Origin: Candidatus Physcousia equi
GTDB taxonomy: Bacteria > Bacteroidota > Bacteroidia > Bacteroidales > Bacteroidaceae
DNA: 52,698 nucleotides
Reading direction: 5' to 3'
Assembly (NCBI GenBank): GCA_018065005.1
Contig: JAGHUD010000034.1
Coordinates: 1-52,698 of the forward strand
The notes under the pieces were generated by a model. It saw only the letters and a list, made by a program, of their open reading frames with translations. It ran no database searches and had not been told where the DNA came from. Of this stretch, positions 8,239-17,154 are shown one piece after another (position 1 is the stretch's first letter; each line of letters opens with the position of its first letter). The translations under genes were made by a program, and so were the position numbers.

Positions 8239-10980
8239 TTAACGGTTCGACTTTTCCTCTGCCTGTTGTTTACGTTTGCGCCAAATCGGAAGGGCAAGAG
8301 CAACAAGGATGAAGAGGAAGAGGAGAGCAAGTGCCGTGTAGGCAATGGCGTCGGTGGTGTGGACAGACTGTGGGTCGAAGCGCATGACCACATGGTGCTT
8401 TCCTGCTTCTATGCGTACACCACGCAAGACATAGTTGACGCGAGCGATCTCCGTTTCTTTGCCGTCGATGGTGCAGGTCCAGCCTGGATAGTAAATTTCC
8501 GAGAAGACAACCACGCCTCCCTCCTTCGACTCTACGTCGTAGCCTAATTCATTGGCTTCGTAGTCGGTCAGGCTGACCGTGCCAAGGAGCTGCTGCACGA
8601 GCATTGCAGAAGAGCCCGTGGGCACAACTGCAGAGTCTCTTTGCGCGGCTGCAGAGCCGGTGGATGCTGCAGAGCCGGTGGATGCTGCAGAGTCGGTGGA
8701 TGTAGTTGAGGCAGTGGATGCTGCAGAGCCGACAGATGTATTTGAGGCAGTGGATGCTTCGGAGTCGGTAGGTGCAAGATGAGCGGCCTTCACTTCACCC
8801 AGAATGTCTCGATACTGTTGATTGGCAACGGCAACTTGTTTGGTGTTCACACGTCCTATCATGGCAAGTTCGTCATCGGCATTATCCACATAATGCAACT
8901 CGTTTACGAACCACGCATTTCCGTTGTTCCAAGGATTGGCGACGGGGACACGTGCACCGTCCTTCACCGGCAGGATCACGTACTTCAAGTTCAGCATGTT
9001 CAGCACAGGATAAAGAGAGTCTCCGTTTACCTGCGTGAGGTCGCCTCCCTGCTCCACTATGGCATTCTTCAGTTGCTCAATCTCGCCAGCCAGGTGTGCC
9101 TCAACCACCTCTTGATAGCGGCGCAGCTTGGCAGCATGGTATCCACCGATGCTTTTGTGATAGCATGAGGTTGTGTTGTCGTTGAACGTGCTCACCGCCA
9201 GGTTCAACACTCGGTAATAGGTGTCGGGGTCTTGCAGAATCTGTTCGTCTGCTTGGGTCATCGGGAACATTTGATCCTTGGAGCGCGGTGTGGTGAACAT
9301 AGTATCGTTGAGATATCTCTTGTTCACACCCCACATATCCACAAGGCAGAGCACGCAGAGCGAGGCTACGAGCCACGTGGCTTTCAATTTGCTCAGACGA
9401 TAGAGCATGAGCAAACCAAAGCCGATGGTTATGATGACGAAGCTGCGCATACAATCGGATGTGAACATAGCCTTTCGCATCGATCCTATGCTGTGAAGAA
9501 TGTTGTCAGAGATGCTTTGGTCGAAGTAGCCCGCCTGGACGTATTGTGCCAAGGCTGCCTTGTCGGAGGAAGAAGCAAAGTCGCCCATGATGCCAGGGAA
9601 GATCCAGAGCAGAAGACAGACGCCGGCTGTCAGGCCAAACGCTGCATAGATGCTCCTCTGGGTGTGCTTTTCGTGCATCGTCTTGGGGTTTTCTACCAGT
9701 TGTTTGAGCGCCAGCAGACCGAGCAATGGCATCGTAAATTCGGCAATCACAAGTATGGAAGCGACGGTACGGAATTTATCGTACATCGGCACATAATCAA
9801 GAAACAGATCGGTGAACCACATGAAGTTATGACCCAACGAAAGGAGCATACTGAGCAGTGTGGCAGCCAGCAAGCACCACTTCATCGGACCACGAACAAT
9901 CATTGCCCCGAGGAAGAAGAGGAAACAGACGAACGCCCCGATGTAGACCGGTCCGCTCGTTCCGGGCTGCTCGCCATGATACTGTGTGAAGGCATCGTAG
10001 ATACCCGCATTTGCCAGCATGGCGTCGGCTTTCTTCATAGCGGTCTTGTTCATGCTCAATGGCATGCTGGCTCCCCCCTTCGTGTCGGGAATCATCAGTG
10101 TGAGCATCTCGTCGCCCCCATAGCTCCAAGCGGTGATGTAGCTACGCTCCAGTCCGTCGTTGGTCTGGTCGGCTGCGTTCTTGGTCTTCTGCGTCAACTC
10201 AGTCTTGGAGCGCATCGTCTCCTTGCTGTATTGCCAGGTGTGAAACAGGTTGCTCAGGTTGACCAGCACGCCCAGCATGGCACCCAGTCCGAAGCACAGC
10301 GTAGCCTTTGTCCATTGCTTGAGTCTCTTTTCTCTGATGGCAGAGATGAGGTAGGCAAGCATCATCAAGGCGATGACAAAGAGGAAGTAGTAGGTCATCT
10401 GTACGTGGTTGGAGAGGATCTGCATGGCGCAGAAGATACCCGTCACGGCTATGCCCCACAAGTACTTACCGCGATAGCAAAGCACCATACCACCTATCAT
10501 GGGAGGAATGAAGCAGAGCGTGAGCAGTTTCCAGATATGTCCGGCAGCGATGATGATAAAATAGTAGCTCGAGAACGCCCAGAGGACGGCGCCGAGAGCC
10601 GCCATCCACACCCTGAAGTTAAAGGCTCTCAACATGATGTAGAATCCAAGCAGCATCATGAACACGTATGCCACAATGTTGGGGAGCCACAACTTGTAGG
10701 CATCCTCCACCTGAGAGAGCACCTTGGTGCTGTCGTAAGAGGGTGCCATCTGATAGGTGGGCATACCGCAGAAGAGCGAATTGGTCCAGCGGGTCACCTC
10801 GCCATTGTGGGTCTGCTTGTATTGATCCATCTCAACGCCACTGCCAACGGCGGCAGCGTGGTCCACTCCCGTCAGAACCTTTCCTTTGGTGGCAGGTTCC
10901 ATAAAATACACGAAGGCGATGATGACAAATGCCATCACCGCCAGCATGTCGGGAAGAATTTTCTTCAGCCTTGCGTTCAT
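8239..10980 (-). CDS. YfhO-family polytopic membrane protein
   Basis: A 913-residue multi-pass inner-membrane protein of the YfhO family, related to GT-C glycosyltransferases. Bacillus members take part in glycosylation of cell-envelope polymers; the Bacteroidetes substrate is unknown. A first membrane helix (about 10-28, MLAVMAFVIIAFVYF) is followed by a large periplasmic loop with NSLFCGMPTYQMAP. Many further helices follow, then a soluble C-terminal domain (about 595-870), and a last helix at about 882-904 followed by a basic tail. Residues about 735-776 are a Ser/Thr/Ala repeat linker encoded by an 18-bp tandem repeat. It begins five bases after the rpsO stop, so both genes should share the rpsO promoter. 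Confidence 0.9.
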   Translation of the reverse strand: MNARLKKILPDMLAVMAFVIIAFVYFMEPATKGKVLTGVDHAAAVGSGVEMDQYKQTHNGEVTRWTNSLFCGMPTYQMAPSYDSTKVLSQVEDAYKLWLPNIVAYVFMMLLGFYIMLRAFNFRVWMAALGAVLWAFSSYYFIIIAAGHIWKLLTLCFIPPMIGGMVLCYRGKYLWGIAVTGIFCAMQILSNHVQMTYYFLFVIALMMLAYLISAIREKRLKQWTKATLCFGLGAMLGVLVNLSNLFHTWQYSKETMRSKTELTQKTKNAADQTNDGLERSYITAWSYGGDEMLTLMIPDTKGGASMPLSMNKTAMKKADAMLANAGIYDAFTQYHGEQPGTSGPVYIGAFVCFLFFLGAMIVRGPMKWCLLAATLLSMLLSLGHNFMWFTDLFLDYVPMYDKFRTVASILVIAEFTMPLLGLLALKQLVENPKTMHEKHTQRSIYAAFGLTAGVCLLLWIFPGIMGDFASSSDKAALAQYVQAGYFDQSISDNILHSIGSMRKAMFTSDCMRSFVIITIGFGLLMLYRLSKLKATWLVASLCVLCLVDMWGVNKRYLNDTMFTTPRSKDQMFPMTQADEQILQDPDTYYRVLNLAVSTFNDNTTSCYHKSIGGYHAAKLRRYQEVVEAHLAGEIEQLKNAIVEQGGDLTQVNGDSLYPVLNMLNLKYVILPVKDGARVPVANPWNNGNAWFVNELHYVDNADDELAMIGRVNTKQVAVANQQYRDILGEVKAAHLAPTDSEASTASNTSVGSAASTASTTSTDSAASTGSAASTGSAAAQRDSAVVPTGSSAMLVQQLLGTVSLTDYEANELGYDVESKEGGVVVFSEIYYPGWTCTIDGKETEIARVNYVLRGVRIEAGKHHVVMRFDPQSVHTTDAIAYTALALLFLFILVALALPIWRKRKQQAEEKSNR
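8651..8776 (-). repeat. in-frame 18-bp tandem repeat inside yfhO, seven units
   Basis: Seven consecutive 18-bp units (plus-strand consensus GCAGAGCCGGTGGATGCT, the first two exact and later ones diverged) encode six-residue blocks such as ASTGSA, ASTGSA, TSTDSA, ASTAST and TSVGSA. They form a flexible Ser/Thr/Ala linker. Two adjacent DSA tripeptides fit the Bacteroidetes O-glycosylation motif D(S/T)(A/I/L/V/M/T). Confidence 0.9.
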
Positions 10981-10985
10981 AGTGA

Positions 10986-11255
10986 TTACTTACGCAGACC
11001 GAGTGCCTTCACGATGGCACGATAACGATTGATGTCGCGCTCCTTGAGATACTTGAGGAGGCTGCGACGCTTACCAACGAGACCAGTCAGTGCACGCTCT
11101 GTGCTGTGGTCCTTGCGGTTCTGCTTCATGTGCTCAGTCAGGTGGCTGATGCGATAGGTGAACAATGCAATCTGGCTCTCTGCGCTGCCGGTGTCGGTCT
11201 TTGAGGTGCCATAGGTAGTGAAGATCTCTTCTTTCTTTGCTGAATCCAAGTACAT
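10986..11255 (-). CDS. rpsO: 30S ribosomal protein S15
   Basis: Ribosomal protein S15 binds 16S rRNA and helps assemble the platform of the small subunit. The 89-residue product starts MYLDSAKKEEIF at the ATG 11253-11255 and has the usual length. It carries the conserved GSAESQIALFTYRISHLTEHMK and the rRNA-binding DHSTERALTGLVGKRR segment, ending in ALGLRK. An upstream in-frame ATG would add 17 residues unlike any S15, so the internal ATG is chosen. A promoter box lies about 80 bases upstream, and yfhO follows after five bases. Confidence 0.98.
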   Translation of the reverse strand: MYLDSAKKEEIFTTYGTSKTDTGSAESQIALFTYRISHLTEHMKQNRKDHSTERALTGLVGKRRSLLKYLKERDINRYRAIVKALGLRK

Positions 11256-11332
11256 AATGTTGTAATGGTTTTGGTGAAACTTGTTTGCGCCACAGCCTTC
11301 GCTCACCGAATACTGTCTATCGCAAATGCGGC

Positions 11333-11342
11333 TGCAAAATTA
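11333..11342 (-). promoter_or_regulatory. promoter -7 box for rpsO-yfhO
   Basis: Minus-strand TAATTTTGCA matches the TAnnTTTG consensus and is preceded by A/T-rich sequence. The leader to rpsO would be about 75 bases. Confidence 0.65.
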
Positions 11343-11472
11343 GTGCTTTTTTGCGAAACAGAAAAACTTTTTGCGCATTTTTTGCGCTACTCGTGTCAAA
11401 ATGAGTCAATCAACCCATGCTTCCCGTTCTTATTTTTCGCTACCATGCGCCAAAATGAAAGCGACGGAGGCT

Positions 11473-12450
11473 CTACAGGAAGAAAAGCGACACACCCACA
11501 ACGCTCACCATTGCGCCCACCACTTCCATCCAAGTGACTCGCTGACGAAACAGGAGCCAGGACGGGAGGAGGATAAAGACAGGCGTCATGGCCATGATGG
11601 TCTGGGCGATGCCGGCGTGGGTGTAGAGTGTGGCCATGAGCGACAGACTGACGCCGATGAAAGGGCCAAAAAGAGTGGCACCGAGTGCGCACCATCGTGC
11701 CGTGGCGTCGTGTGCGCCTTGGCGCAGCTTGATGCGTGCTTGTTTGTTGAGTAGGGTGATGGCCACCACAAAGCCCAGCAACCCGACGATGGCACGTATC
11801 ATCGTTGAGGCAAAAGGCATCATCACTCCGACGGGTATGGGAAGCAGCGCGTCGGGTGCCGTCCATGAGGAAGGATCAGAGATGCCGCAGTCGTGGAGCG
11901 ACTCTGTGTAACACCCCATCCCCACCTTGCTGAGCACCAACCCAATGCCCTGCCCCATGCCGGCTCCGATGCCGAGCAGCACGCCGCGCATGGGCAGTTT
12001 GAGTTGCAGTTTGCCCACTCCGTCTTTGCGCGAGAGGATGGACATGGCAATGCCAGTGAGTGTCACCAACCCTGCCACGACAGCCATCGTGCTGAGTCGC
12101 TCGCCGAGCAGCAGCCATGCTGTTATGGCAGCGGAAGGCGCGGAGAGTGTCATCAGCAACTGTCCGAAGCGTGCTCCGATGAGCACATAACACTGAAACA
12201 GACAATAGTCGCCCAAGACATAGCCCACAAAGCCCGACAGACAGAGCCAAAGCCATGTTCCGCCATTGGTCATCGGGGGCAGCGGAGTTCCAAGCGTAAG
12301 CCATAGCGTGAGGGCAAGGAGAAGAAGAGAAAGCCCCATCCTCACAACGTTGAGACCTAACGAACCGAGACGGCGAGAGGCAACGTCAGCAAACAGGGCT
12401 GTGGCTGTCCAAGAGATGGCGACACTAAGACTGATGAGTTCTCCAAGCAT
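11473..12450 (-). CDS. EamA-family (DMT) transporter
   Basis: A 325-residue inner-membrane protein of the drug/metabolite transporter superfamily with about ten hydrophobic helices in two EamA-like halves. The first half opens with LGELISLSVAISWTATALF. The second begins near residue 150 (MRGVLLGIGAGMGQGIGLVL) and includes GPFIGVSLSLMATLYTHAGI and QTIMAMTPVFILLPSWLLF, the characteristic repeat end. Substrate cannot be predicted. It is the last gene of the DUF4271-hemD-rnpA-yidD run, 74 bases after yidD. That gap carries a 22-bp tandem repeat, so cotranscription is likely but not certain. Confidence 0.88.
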   Translation of the reverse strand: MLGELISLSVAISWTATALFADVASRRLGSLGLNVVRMGLSLLLLALTLWLTLGTPLPPMTNGGTWLWLCLSGFVGYVLGDYCLFQCYVLIGARFGQLLMTLSAPSAAITAWLLLGERLSTMAVVAGLVTLTGIAMSILSRKDGVGKLQLKLPMRGVLLGIGAGMGQGIGLVLSKVGMGCYTESLHDCGISDPSSWTAPDALLPIPVGVMMPFASTMIRAIVGLLGFVVAITLLNKQARIKLRQGAHDATARWCALGATLFGPFIGVSLSLMATLYTHAGIAQTIMAMTPVFILLPSWLLFRQRVTWMEVVGAMVSVVGVSLFFL

Positions 12451-12477
12451 AGGTGACTACAATAATAAGGACACAAA

Positions 12478-12543
12478 ACACTGCGGAACGGGGTATGATA
12501 CACTGCGGAATGGGGTGCGAAACGCTACGGGACGGGGTCGTAG
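12478..12543. repeat. 22-bp tandem repeat, three copies, running into the end of yidD
   Basis: Units start at 12478, 12500 and 12522, each 22 bases, with core AC(A/G)CT(G/A)CGG(A/G)A(C/T)GGGGT. The third unit covers the yidD stop codon (12525-12527) and encodes its last residues (DPVP). The gene end has therefore either seeded the repeat or been overwritten by it. Confidence 0.75.
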
Positions 12544-12791
12544 CCGCTACCGCCCCAGGGATTACAGCGCAGGATGCGCCAAATGGCGAGCAAGAGTCCC
12601 TTGATGGGTCCATGTTTGCGCAGTGCTTCGATGGCATACTGACTGCAGGTGGGAGTGAAGCGGCAAGCAGAGGGTGTGAGTGGTGAGATGCAGCGCTGAT
12701 AGAATCGGATGGGCATGATGAGCATCCATGAGATGATCTTGCCCAACCAGCGAAAGGGTAGCCACAGACGTTTGATAAAGTCTTTTTTCAT
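12525..12791 (-). CDS. yidD: membrane protein insertion efficiency factor YidD
   Basis: A small (88-residue) inner-membrane-associated protein that assists the YidC insertase. The family signature is clear: [19 protein letters not shown], then [16 protein letters not shown], then [14 protein letters not shown] at the end, with the three conserved cysteines. The basic amphipathic N-terminus ([18 protein letters not shown]) is typical. It follows rnpA after about 98 bases, the usual rnpA-yidD neighbourhood. The last residues are encoded within the third unit of a 22-bp tandem repeat. Confidence 0.97.
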   Translation of the reverse strand: MKKDFIKRLWLPFRWLGKIISWMLIMPIRFYQRCISPLTPSACRFTPTCSQYAIEALRKHGPIKGLLLAIWRILRCNPWGGSGYDPVP

Positions 12792-12889
12792 AGTGCACTG
12801 CGTATTATTCTTCGTTGCTTCGTGTGCCGCTCATTGCACGTGCCGCCCTTGTGTGTAGCGCCCTTCATGTGTGCCGTTCCTCATTTTTT

Positions 12890-13303
12890 TCATGATCGGC
12901 AGGACTCGCGGATACGCAGAAGGAGTTTCTGCATCTTGTTTTGCACGACGGGTGAGGGAAAAAGGTCGTCGCTCAACCAAATGAACGCCATGGAGAGTGA
13001 TGTCGCCTCAGGGAGTCCGTCCACAAGCAGATGGCGATTGAGTCGATAGGCTTCGCGCAGTTGGCGTTTCACGCGGTTGCGGTCGACAGCGTGCTTGAAG
13101 TGACGCTTGGACACAGAGATGAGCACTTGGTGCATTCCTTCGGCTCCATCCTGCGCTGGCGATTGGGGCGTTGCGGCATCGCGTAGCATAAAGACAGCCC
13201 TGACCGGATAGACGGACACGGAAGGGTGGCCGCCTTCGAACAGGGCTTCTATAGCTTTCTTGCTACACAGACGCTCCGACTTGCGAAATCGGTAGTTTTT
13301 CAA
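12890..13303 (-). CDS. rnpA: ribonuclease P protein component
   Basis: The protein subunit of RNase P, which binds the catalytic RNA and the 5' leader of pre-tRNA. The 137-residue product begins YRFRKSERLCSKKAIEALF, the usual family opening. It contains the signature RNRVKRQLREAYRLN (about residues 80-94), preceded by SVSKRHFKHAVD. It is slightly longer than average because of a short Ala/Gln-rich insertion (about residues 48-58). It lies between hemD (44 bases upstream) and yidD. Confidence 0.96.
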   Translation of the reverse strand: MKNYRFRKSERLCSKKAIEALFEGGHPSVSVYPVRAVFMLRDAATPQSPAQDGAEGMHQVLISVSKRHFKHAVDRNRVKRQLREAYRLNRHLLVDGLPEATSLSMAFIWLSDDLFPSPVVQNKMQKLLLRIRESCRS

Positions 13304-13347
13304 GCGTATGTCTCGTTATTGTTCGTTGTTCGCTGACACGCTTGGCG

Positions 13348-14094
13348 TCATGCATAATTCCTCTTGATGTAGTCCTCCATGGCATCGATGATGCTGCGGA
13401 ACTGAGGTGAGGGAGCCTCGATGTCCACACGGAGTCCTGCTTCGCGCGCAGCCTTGGCAGTGGTGGGGCCCAGTGTGGCAATGGCAATGTTGCCTTGCTC
13501 AAAGTCTGGGAAGTTCTTGCGCAGCGAACCGATGCCGCTGGGCGAGTAGAAGACCAGCATGTCGTAGTCGAAAGCTTCCTCTGGAGTGAAGTCGTTGCTC
13601 ACCGTGCGATACATCACGCACTCCGTGTGCTTGAGGTTCTTCGAGTCGAGCATCTTGGCAATCTCGTCGTTGTGGACGTCGCTCAGGGGTGTGAGGTAGG
13701 ATTCCGCCTTATGCTTGATCATGGAGGGCAGCAAGTCATCTATCTTTCCAGTTGCTCCGAAGAAGACCTTGCGCTTGCGATACTGCACATACTTCTGGAT
13801 GTAGAGCGCCACTTGCTCGGTGATGCAGAAGTACTTCATGTCGTCGGGCACGACGATGCGCATGTCCTTGCAAAGTGTGAAGAAGTGATCCACTGCATGA
13901 CGTGAAGTGAAGATGATGGCAGTGTGGTCGAGGATGCTCACGTGCTGCTGGCGAAACTCCTTGGCAGAAAGTCCCACGACCTTGATGAAAGGACGGAACA
14001 CAACCTCCACGTCATAGCGCGATGCGAGGTCGTAGTAAGGCGAATTGGGCAGGGTGGGAGTGGGTTGTGAGATGAGAATCTTCTTTTTTGTCAT
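13348..14094 (-). CDS. hemD: uroporphyrinogen-III synthase
   Basis: HemD closes hydroxymethylbilane to uroporphyrinogen III in tetrapyrrole synthesis. The 248-residue product has the two-domain pattern of the Bacteroidetes family. ILISQPTPTLPNSPYYDLA opens it, and AIIFTSRHAVDHFF (about 59-72) forms part of the first domain. DYDMLVFYSPSGIGSLRKNF and IATLGPTTAKAAREAGL (about 180-230) form the second. The family is weakly conserved, so the assignment rests on these motifs and on the rnpA/yidD/DUF4271 context, where it is usual in Bacteroidales. It follows DUF4271 after 21 bases. Confidence 0.9.
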   Translation of the reverse strand: MTKKKILISQPTPTLPNSPYYDLASRYDVEVVFRPFIKVVGLSAKEFRQQHVSILDHTAIIFTSRHAVDHFFTLCKDMRIVVPDDMKYFCITEQVALYIQKYVQYRKRKVFFGATGKIDDLLPSMIKHKAESYLTPLSDVHNDEIAKMLDSKNLKHTECVMYRTVSNDFTPEEAFDYDMLVFYSPSGIGSLRKNFPDFEQGNIAIATLGPTTAKAAREAGLRVDIEAPSPQFRSIIDAMEDYIKRNYA

Positions 14095-14115
14095 TGTAAG
14101 GTGTAGTTTCGCTCT

Positions 14116-15045
14116 TTATTTCACAATTAAATTTTCGCTCAAAATGCCCAGAATCTTCCACAAGAAGAAGAGGGGTATCAATTCGAGCGTGCAAAGGTAC
14201 GCAAAAAGATGCAAAATGCCATAGATTTTTAAAAAAAAGATGCGAAACGAGTAGCAAAGTAGCAAAAAACGTAATATTCCGAGACCTACGAGGCCCACAA
14301 TGAGCGTATTTTCGAAATTCCAGGCGCTGTTGAGGGCAAAGCCAAAGAGCGCCAGCATGACGCCTCCCTCCAGAACCAAAAGGAAGGAAAAGGCATCGGT
14401 CCATTGCCGGCGCTGGGGCGGTTCGAAGAAGATCCAATTGACAAAACTGTAGAGCAGGCGCCGAAGGGTGTGATAGGCAGCAAAGCAGGCAACGCACACC
14501 CCCACGACCGACAGTGGCGAAAAGGTGCCGGCAAAGAGGTCGTAGGTCTGACTCGCCTTGGCTGTGACCAGCAAGCCTCCGTTTGCGGCTATCGTCAGGA
14601 AGATGAAGATGGGTGCCCACACCTGAGCCGGCGTGCGCACTTCCTTCTGTTTTCCCTCGTTGTTGGTGGGCATGAAGAAGCAGCGTGCCGTGCTTGCCAG
14701 ATAGCCCCGACAGCAGATAAAGACGGTGCAGAGAAGCATGAAGGCTGCAAAGAGCAAGCCCACCGCCCACGGGTCGCGTAGCAGGTTGTAGGGCGAGGGG
14801 AGTCCGTGGGCGTGCATCTGGTCGAAGAGCGGAGCCGGCGTGACGAGCGTGTCGCCCCAGAGCAAGACGGGCAGTGAGTCGTGGAGCGGAACCAGCGTGT
14901 CGACCACCATCGTGTCGGTGCCTGCCGTGGTGTGGGCGAGCGTGTCGATGGTGGTGTGGTGGACAGCAGCCACCGTGTCGGTCAGTGCTTGTGCAGCCTT
15001 CGTCAAGGTATCAAAGTCTTGCACTATCGTGTCCGTCTGCAGCAT
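14116..15045 (-). CDS. DUF4271-family membrane protein
   Basis: A 309-residue inner-membrane protein matching DUF4271, a Bacteroidetes family of unknown function usually next to hemD. The first 75 residues are Thr/Asp/Val-rich and probably outside the membrane. The segment SPYNLLRDPWAVGLLFAAFML (from about 84) leads into roughly seven to eight hydrophobic helices, including a final HLFAYLCTLELIPLFFLWKIL. No catalytic motif stands out. It is the first gene of the run to hemD, rnpA and yidD; its role can only be guessed as envelope-related. Confidence 0.85.
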   Translation of the reverse strand: MLQTDTIVQDFDTLTKAAQALTDTVAAVHHTTIDTLAHTTAGTDTMVVDTLVPLHDSLPVLLWGDTLVTPAPLFDQMHAHGLPSPYNLLRDPWAVGLLFAAFMLLCTVFICCRGYLASTARCFFMPTNNEGKQKEVRTPAQVWAPIFIFLTIAANGGLLVTAKASQTYDLFAGTFSPLSVVGVCVACFAAYHTLRRLLYSFVNWIFFEPPQRRQWTDAFSFLLVLEGGVMLALFGFALNSAWNFENTLIVGLVGLGILRFLLLCYSFRIFFLKIYGILHLFAYLCTLELIPLFFLWKILGILSENLIVK

Positions 15046-15063
15046 GGGTGTTCAAAAAAAGGG

Positions 15064-15110
15064 GAAAAAAAATTTACGTGTTCAAGGTCAAGCAAGCGTG
15101 CACTTGCTTG
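15064..15110 (-). terminator. hairpin after the LOG-family gene, possible terminator
   Basis: An 8-bp perfect stem (CAAGCAAG / CTTGCTTG, arms 15089-15096 and 15103-15110) lies about ten bases after the LOG gene stop on the minus strand. A T-run follows only about 17 bases later, so termination is plausible but not clear. Confidence 0.35.
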
Positions 15111-15119
15111 TTGGTCTGC

Positions 15120-15698
15120 TCACCTGTCCTCGTAGCGCCCCACCTCTGGGTTCCATTTGGGTGTTGTCTGGAGCAGATGGATGGCTTCTTCAGCCGTTGT
15201 GGCTACGCAGAAGGTTTTGAGGTGGAGCTGGCGCATGAATTTGTCGTCGGCAGCGCGTTGCAGCATCTCGATGAGTGGGTCGTAGTATCCATCGACGTTC
15301 ATGATGACGATGGGTCCCAGATAGAGTCCGAGTTGCTTCCATGTGAGCACCTCGAGCAGCTCCTCAAAGGTGCCGCAGCCGCCTGGCAGCGCCACGCACC
15401 CGTCTGCCATCTGTGCCATGGTGGCTTTGCGCTCGTGCATGTCTTTGGTCACAATGAGTTCGGTCATTCCTTGGTGGTGCCAGTTCTGCTCCACCATGAA
15501 TTGCGGTATCACGCCCACCGCCTGTCCGCCGGCATCAAGACAGGCATCGGCTGATGCTTTCATCAGCCCCATGTTGCCGGCTCCATTGACGAGCCTCATG
15601 CCGTTCTCTGCCATCAGCGTGCCCAGTCGGCGCGCATTGTCGAAGTATTTCTCGTCGATCTGGGTGCCTGAGGCTCCGTAAACTGCTATTGTCTTCAT
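15120..15698 (-). CDS. LOG-family protein (cytokinin riboside monophosphate phosphoribohydrolase-like)
   Basis: A 192-residue Rossmann-fold protein of the LOG/TIGR00730 family. Members hydrolyse nucleoside 5'-monophosphates to base and ribose 5-phosphate and were long misnamed lysine decarboxylases. The N-terminus IAVYGASGTQIDEKYFDNA and the signature PGGCGTFEELLEVLTWKQLG (about residues 98-117) contain the conserved Arg/Glu/Gly residues of the active site. The bacterial substrate is unknown here. It starts 67 bases after metK on the same strand, with a strong hairpin between them, so it probably has partly separate expression. Confidence 0.92.
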   Translation of the reverse strand: MKTIAVYGASGTQIDEKYFDNARRLGTLMAENGMRLVNGAGNMGLMKASADACLDAGGQAVGVIPQFMVEQNWHHQGMTELIVTKDMHERKATMAQMADGCVALPGGCGTFEELLEVLTWKQLGLYLGPIVIMNVDGYYDPLIEMLQRAADDKFMRQLHLKTFCVATTAEEAIHLLQTTPKWNPEVGRYEDR

Positions 15699-15709
15699 TG
15701 GGCAAATCT

Positions 15710-15757
15710 CCCTTCCTCCCCCCCTCCCATCTGAGCAGGTGGGAGGGGGGGGAAGGG
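15710..15757 (-). terminator. very G/C-rich hairpin between metK and the LOG gene
   Basis: A near-perfect stem of about 18 bp made of poly-C and poly-G tracts (arms about 15710-15729 and 15739-15757) lies just after the metK stop. It lacks a proper T-run, so it may act as a terminator, a processing site or an mRNA 3'-end protector. Confidence 0.45.
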
Positions 15758-15765
15758 CAGGTACG

Positions 15766-17058
15766 TTATAATCCGAATCTTTTCTTTACTTCTTCCACAT
15801 AGTCCAGCTTCTCCCAGGTGAAAAGTTCCACCTCGATGGTCTTGTCGCCGTCGTTATACTTGCTGGTGAAGTGCTTCGTCACCTTGCGCGGCTCGCGTCC
15901 CATGTGTCCATAGGCAGCCGTCTCCTCGTAGATGGGATTGCGTAGCCCGAGTCTCTGCTCGATGTCGTAGGGACGGAGCGTGAAGATTTCCTTCACACGC
16001 AGTGCTATTTCGCCGTCGCTCATGTCCACATGACTGCGACCAAAGGTGTTGACGTAGACGCTGACGGGCTCTGCCACGCCGATGGCATAGCTCAGCTGCA
16101 CGAGCATCTCGTCTGCCACACCGGCTGCCACCATGTTCTTGGCAATGTGGCGTGCTGCATAGGCTGCCGAGCGGTCCACCTTAGAGGGGTCTTTGCCCGA
16201 GAAGGCTCCACCGCCATGAGCGCCTTTTCCGCCGTAGGTGTCGACGATGATTTTGCGGCCCGTAAGACCCGTATCGCCATGCGGTCCGCCGATGACGAAC
16301 TTGCCCGTGGGGTTGACATGGTAGGTGATGTGCTCATCGTCGAAGAGCGATCGCACATAGGCATCGCTCAGTTCTGCCTTCACGCGGGGGATGAGCACAC
16401 GCTTCACGTCGTCGGCAATGGTCTGCTGCATCTGCTTGTCGGCTTCGTCCTGCGTCATGCCTTCGGTGGGAAGGATAAACTCGTCGTGCTGGGTGGAGAC
16501 GACAATGGTGTCGATGCGAAGCGGTTTGCCCTCGTCGCTGTATTCGATGGTCACCTGGCTCTTGCTGTCGGGGCGCAGGTAGGTCATCTCCTTGCCCTCG
16601 CGACGGATGTCGGCAAGCACGCGCACGAGACGGTGCGAAAGGTCGAGCGAGAGGGGCATGTAGTTCTCTGTCTCATTGCTGGCATAGCCGAACATCATGC
16701 CTTGGTCGCCAGCTCCCTGGTCTTCGGGATTGGCACGGTCCACACCGATGTTGATGTCGCCGCTCTGCTCATGAATGGCACTGAAGATGCCGCACGAATT
16801 GGCGTCGAACATATATTCGGCCTTGGTGTAGCCGATGCGCTTGATCACCTCGCGTGCCACGAGCTGAAGGTCGATGTATGCCTTGGTGCGGATTTCGCCC
16901 GCCAGCACCACCTGTCCGGTGGTGACCATCGTTTCACACGCCACCTTTGAGTTGGGGTCGTAGGCCAACAGCTTGTCGAGCACGGCATCGCTGATTTGGT
17001 CGGCCACCTTGTCGGGATGGCCTTCACTCACTGATTCTGATGTAAACAAATAACCCAT
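15766..17058 (-). CDS. metK: S-adenosylmethionine synthetase
   Basis: MetK makes S-adenosylmethionine from methionine and ATP, with two Mg2+ and one K+. The 430-residue product has all signatures. [20 protein letters not shown] holds the methionine- and ATP-binding His and Lys. [12 protein letters not shown] is the hexapeptide loop, and [19 protein letters not shown] lies in the C-terminal third. The length is that of the Bacteroidetes form, about 40 residues longer than the E. coli enzyme. The gene has a leader of roughly 150 bases with a candidate SAM-II riboswitch, which would let the product down-regulate its own gene. Confidence 0.98.
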   Translation of the reverse strand: MGYLFTSESVSEGHPDKVADQISDAVLDKLLAYDPNSKVACETMVTTGQVVLAGEIRTKAYIDLQLVAREVIKRIGYTKAEYMFDANSCGIFSAIHEQSGDINIGVDRANPEDQGAGDQGMMFGYASNETENYMPLSLDLSHRLVRVLADIRREGKEMTYLRPDSKSQVTIEYSDEGKPLRIDTIVVSTQHDEFILPTEGMTQDEADKQMQQTIADDVKRVLIPRVKAELSDAYVRSLFDDEHITYHVNPTGKFVIGGPHGDTGLTGRKIIVDTYGGKGAHGGGAFSGKDPSKVDRSAAYAARHIAKNMVAAGVADEMLVQLSYAIGVAEPVSVYVNTFGRSHVDMSDGEIALRVKEIFTLRPYDIEQRLGLRNPIYEETAAYGHMGREPRKVTKHFTSKYNDGDKTIEVELFTWEKLDYVEEVKKRFGL

Positions 17059-17154
17059 AATCTTGTAATTAAGAATTAGAAATTAATAATTAAAAAATGA
17101 TGGGAAAGAAGTAGGCAGAAATGCATAGACGCTCCTCGAAACTCATAGCGGAGC

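Noticed and set aside
9232..11025. Long open frame (597 codons) on the plus strand opposite yfhO
   Set aside because: It is antisense to a clear membrane-protein gene; its product is rich in His, Glu and Gln without domains, as expected from the complement of that gene's codon pattern.
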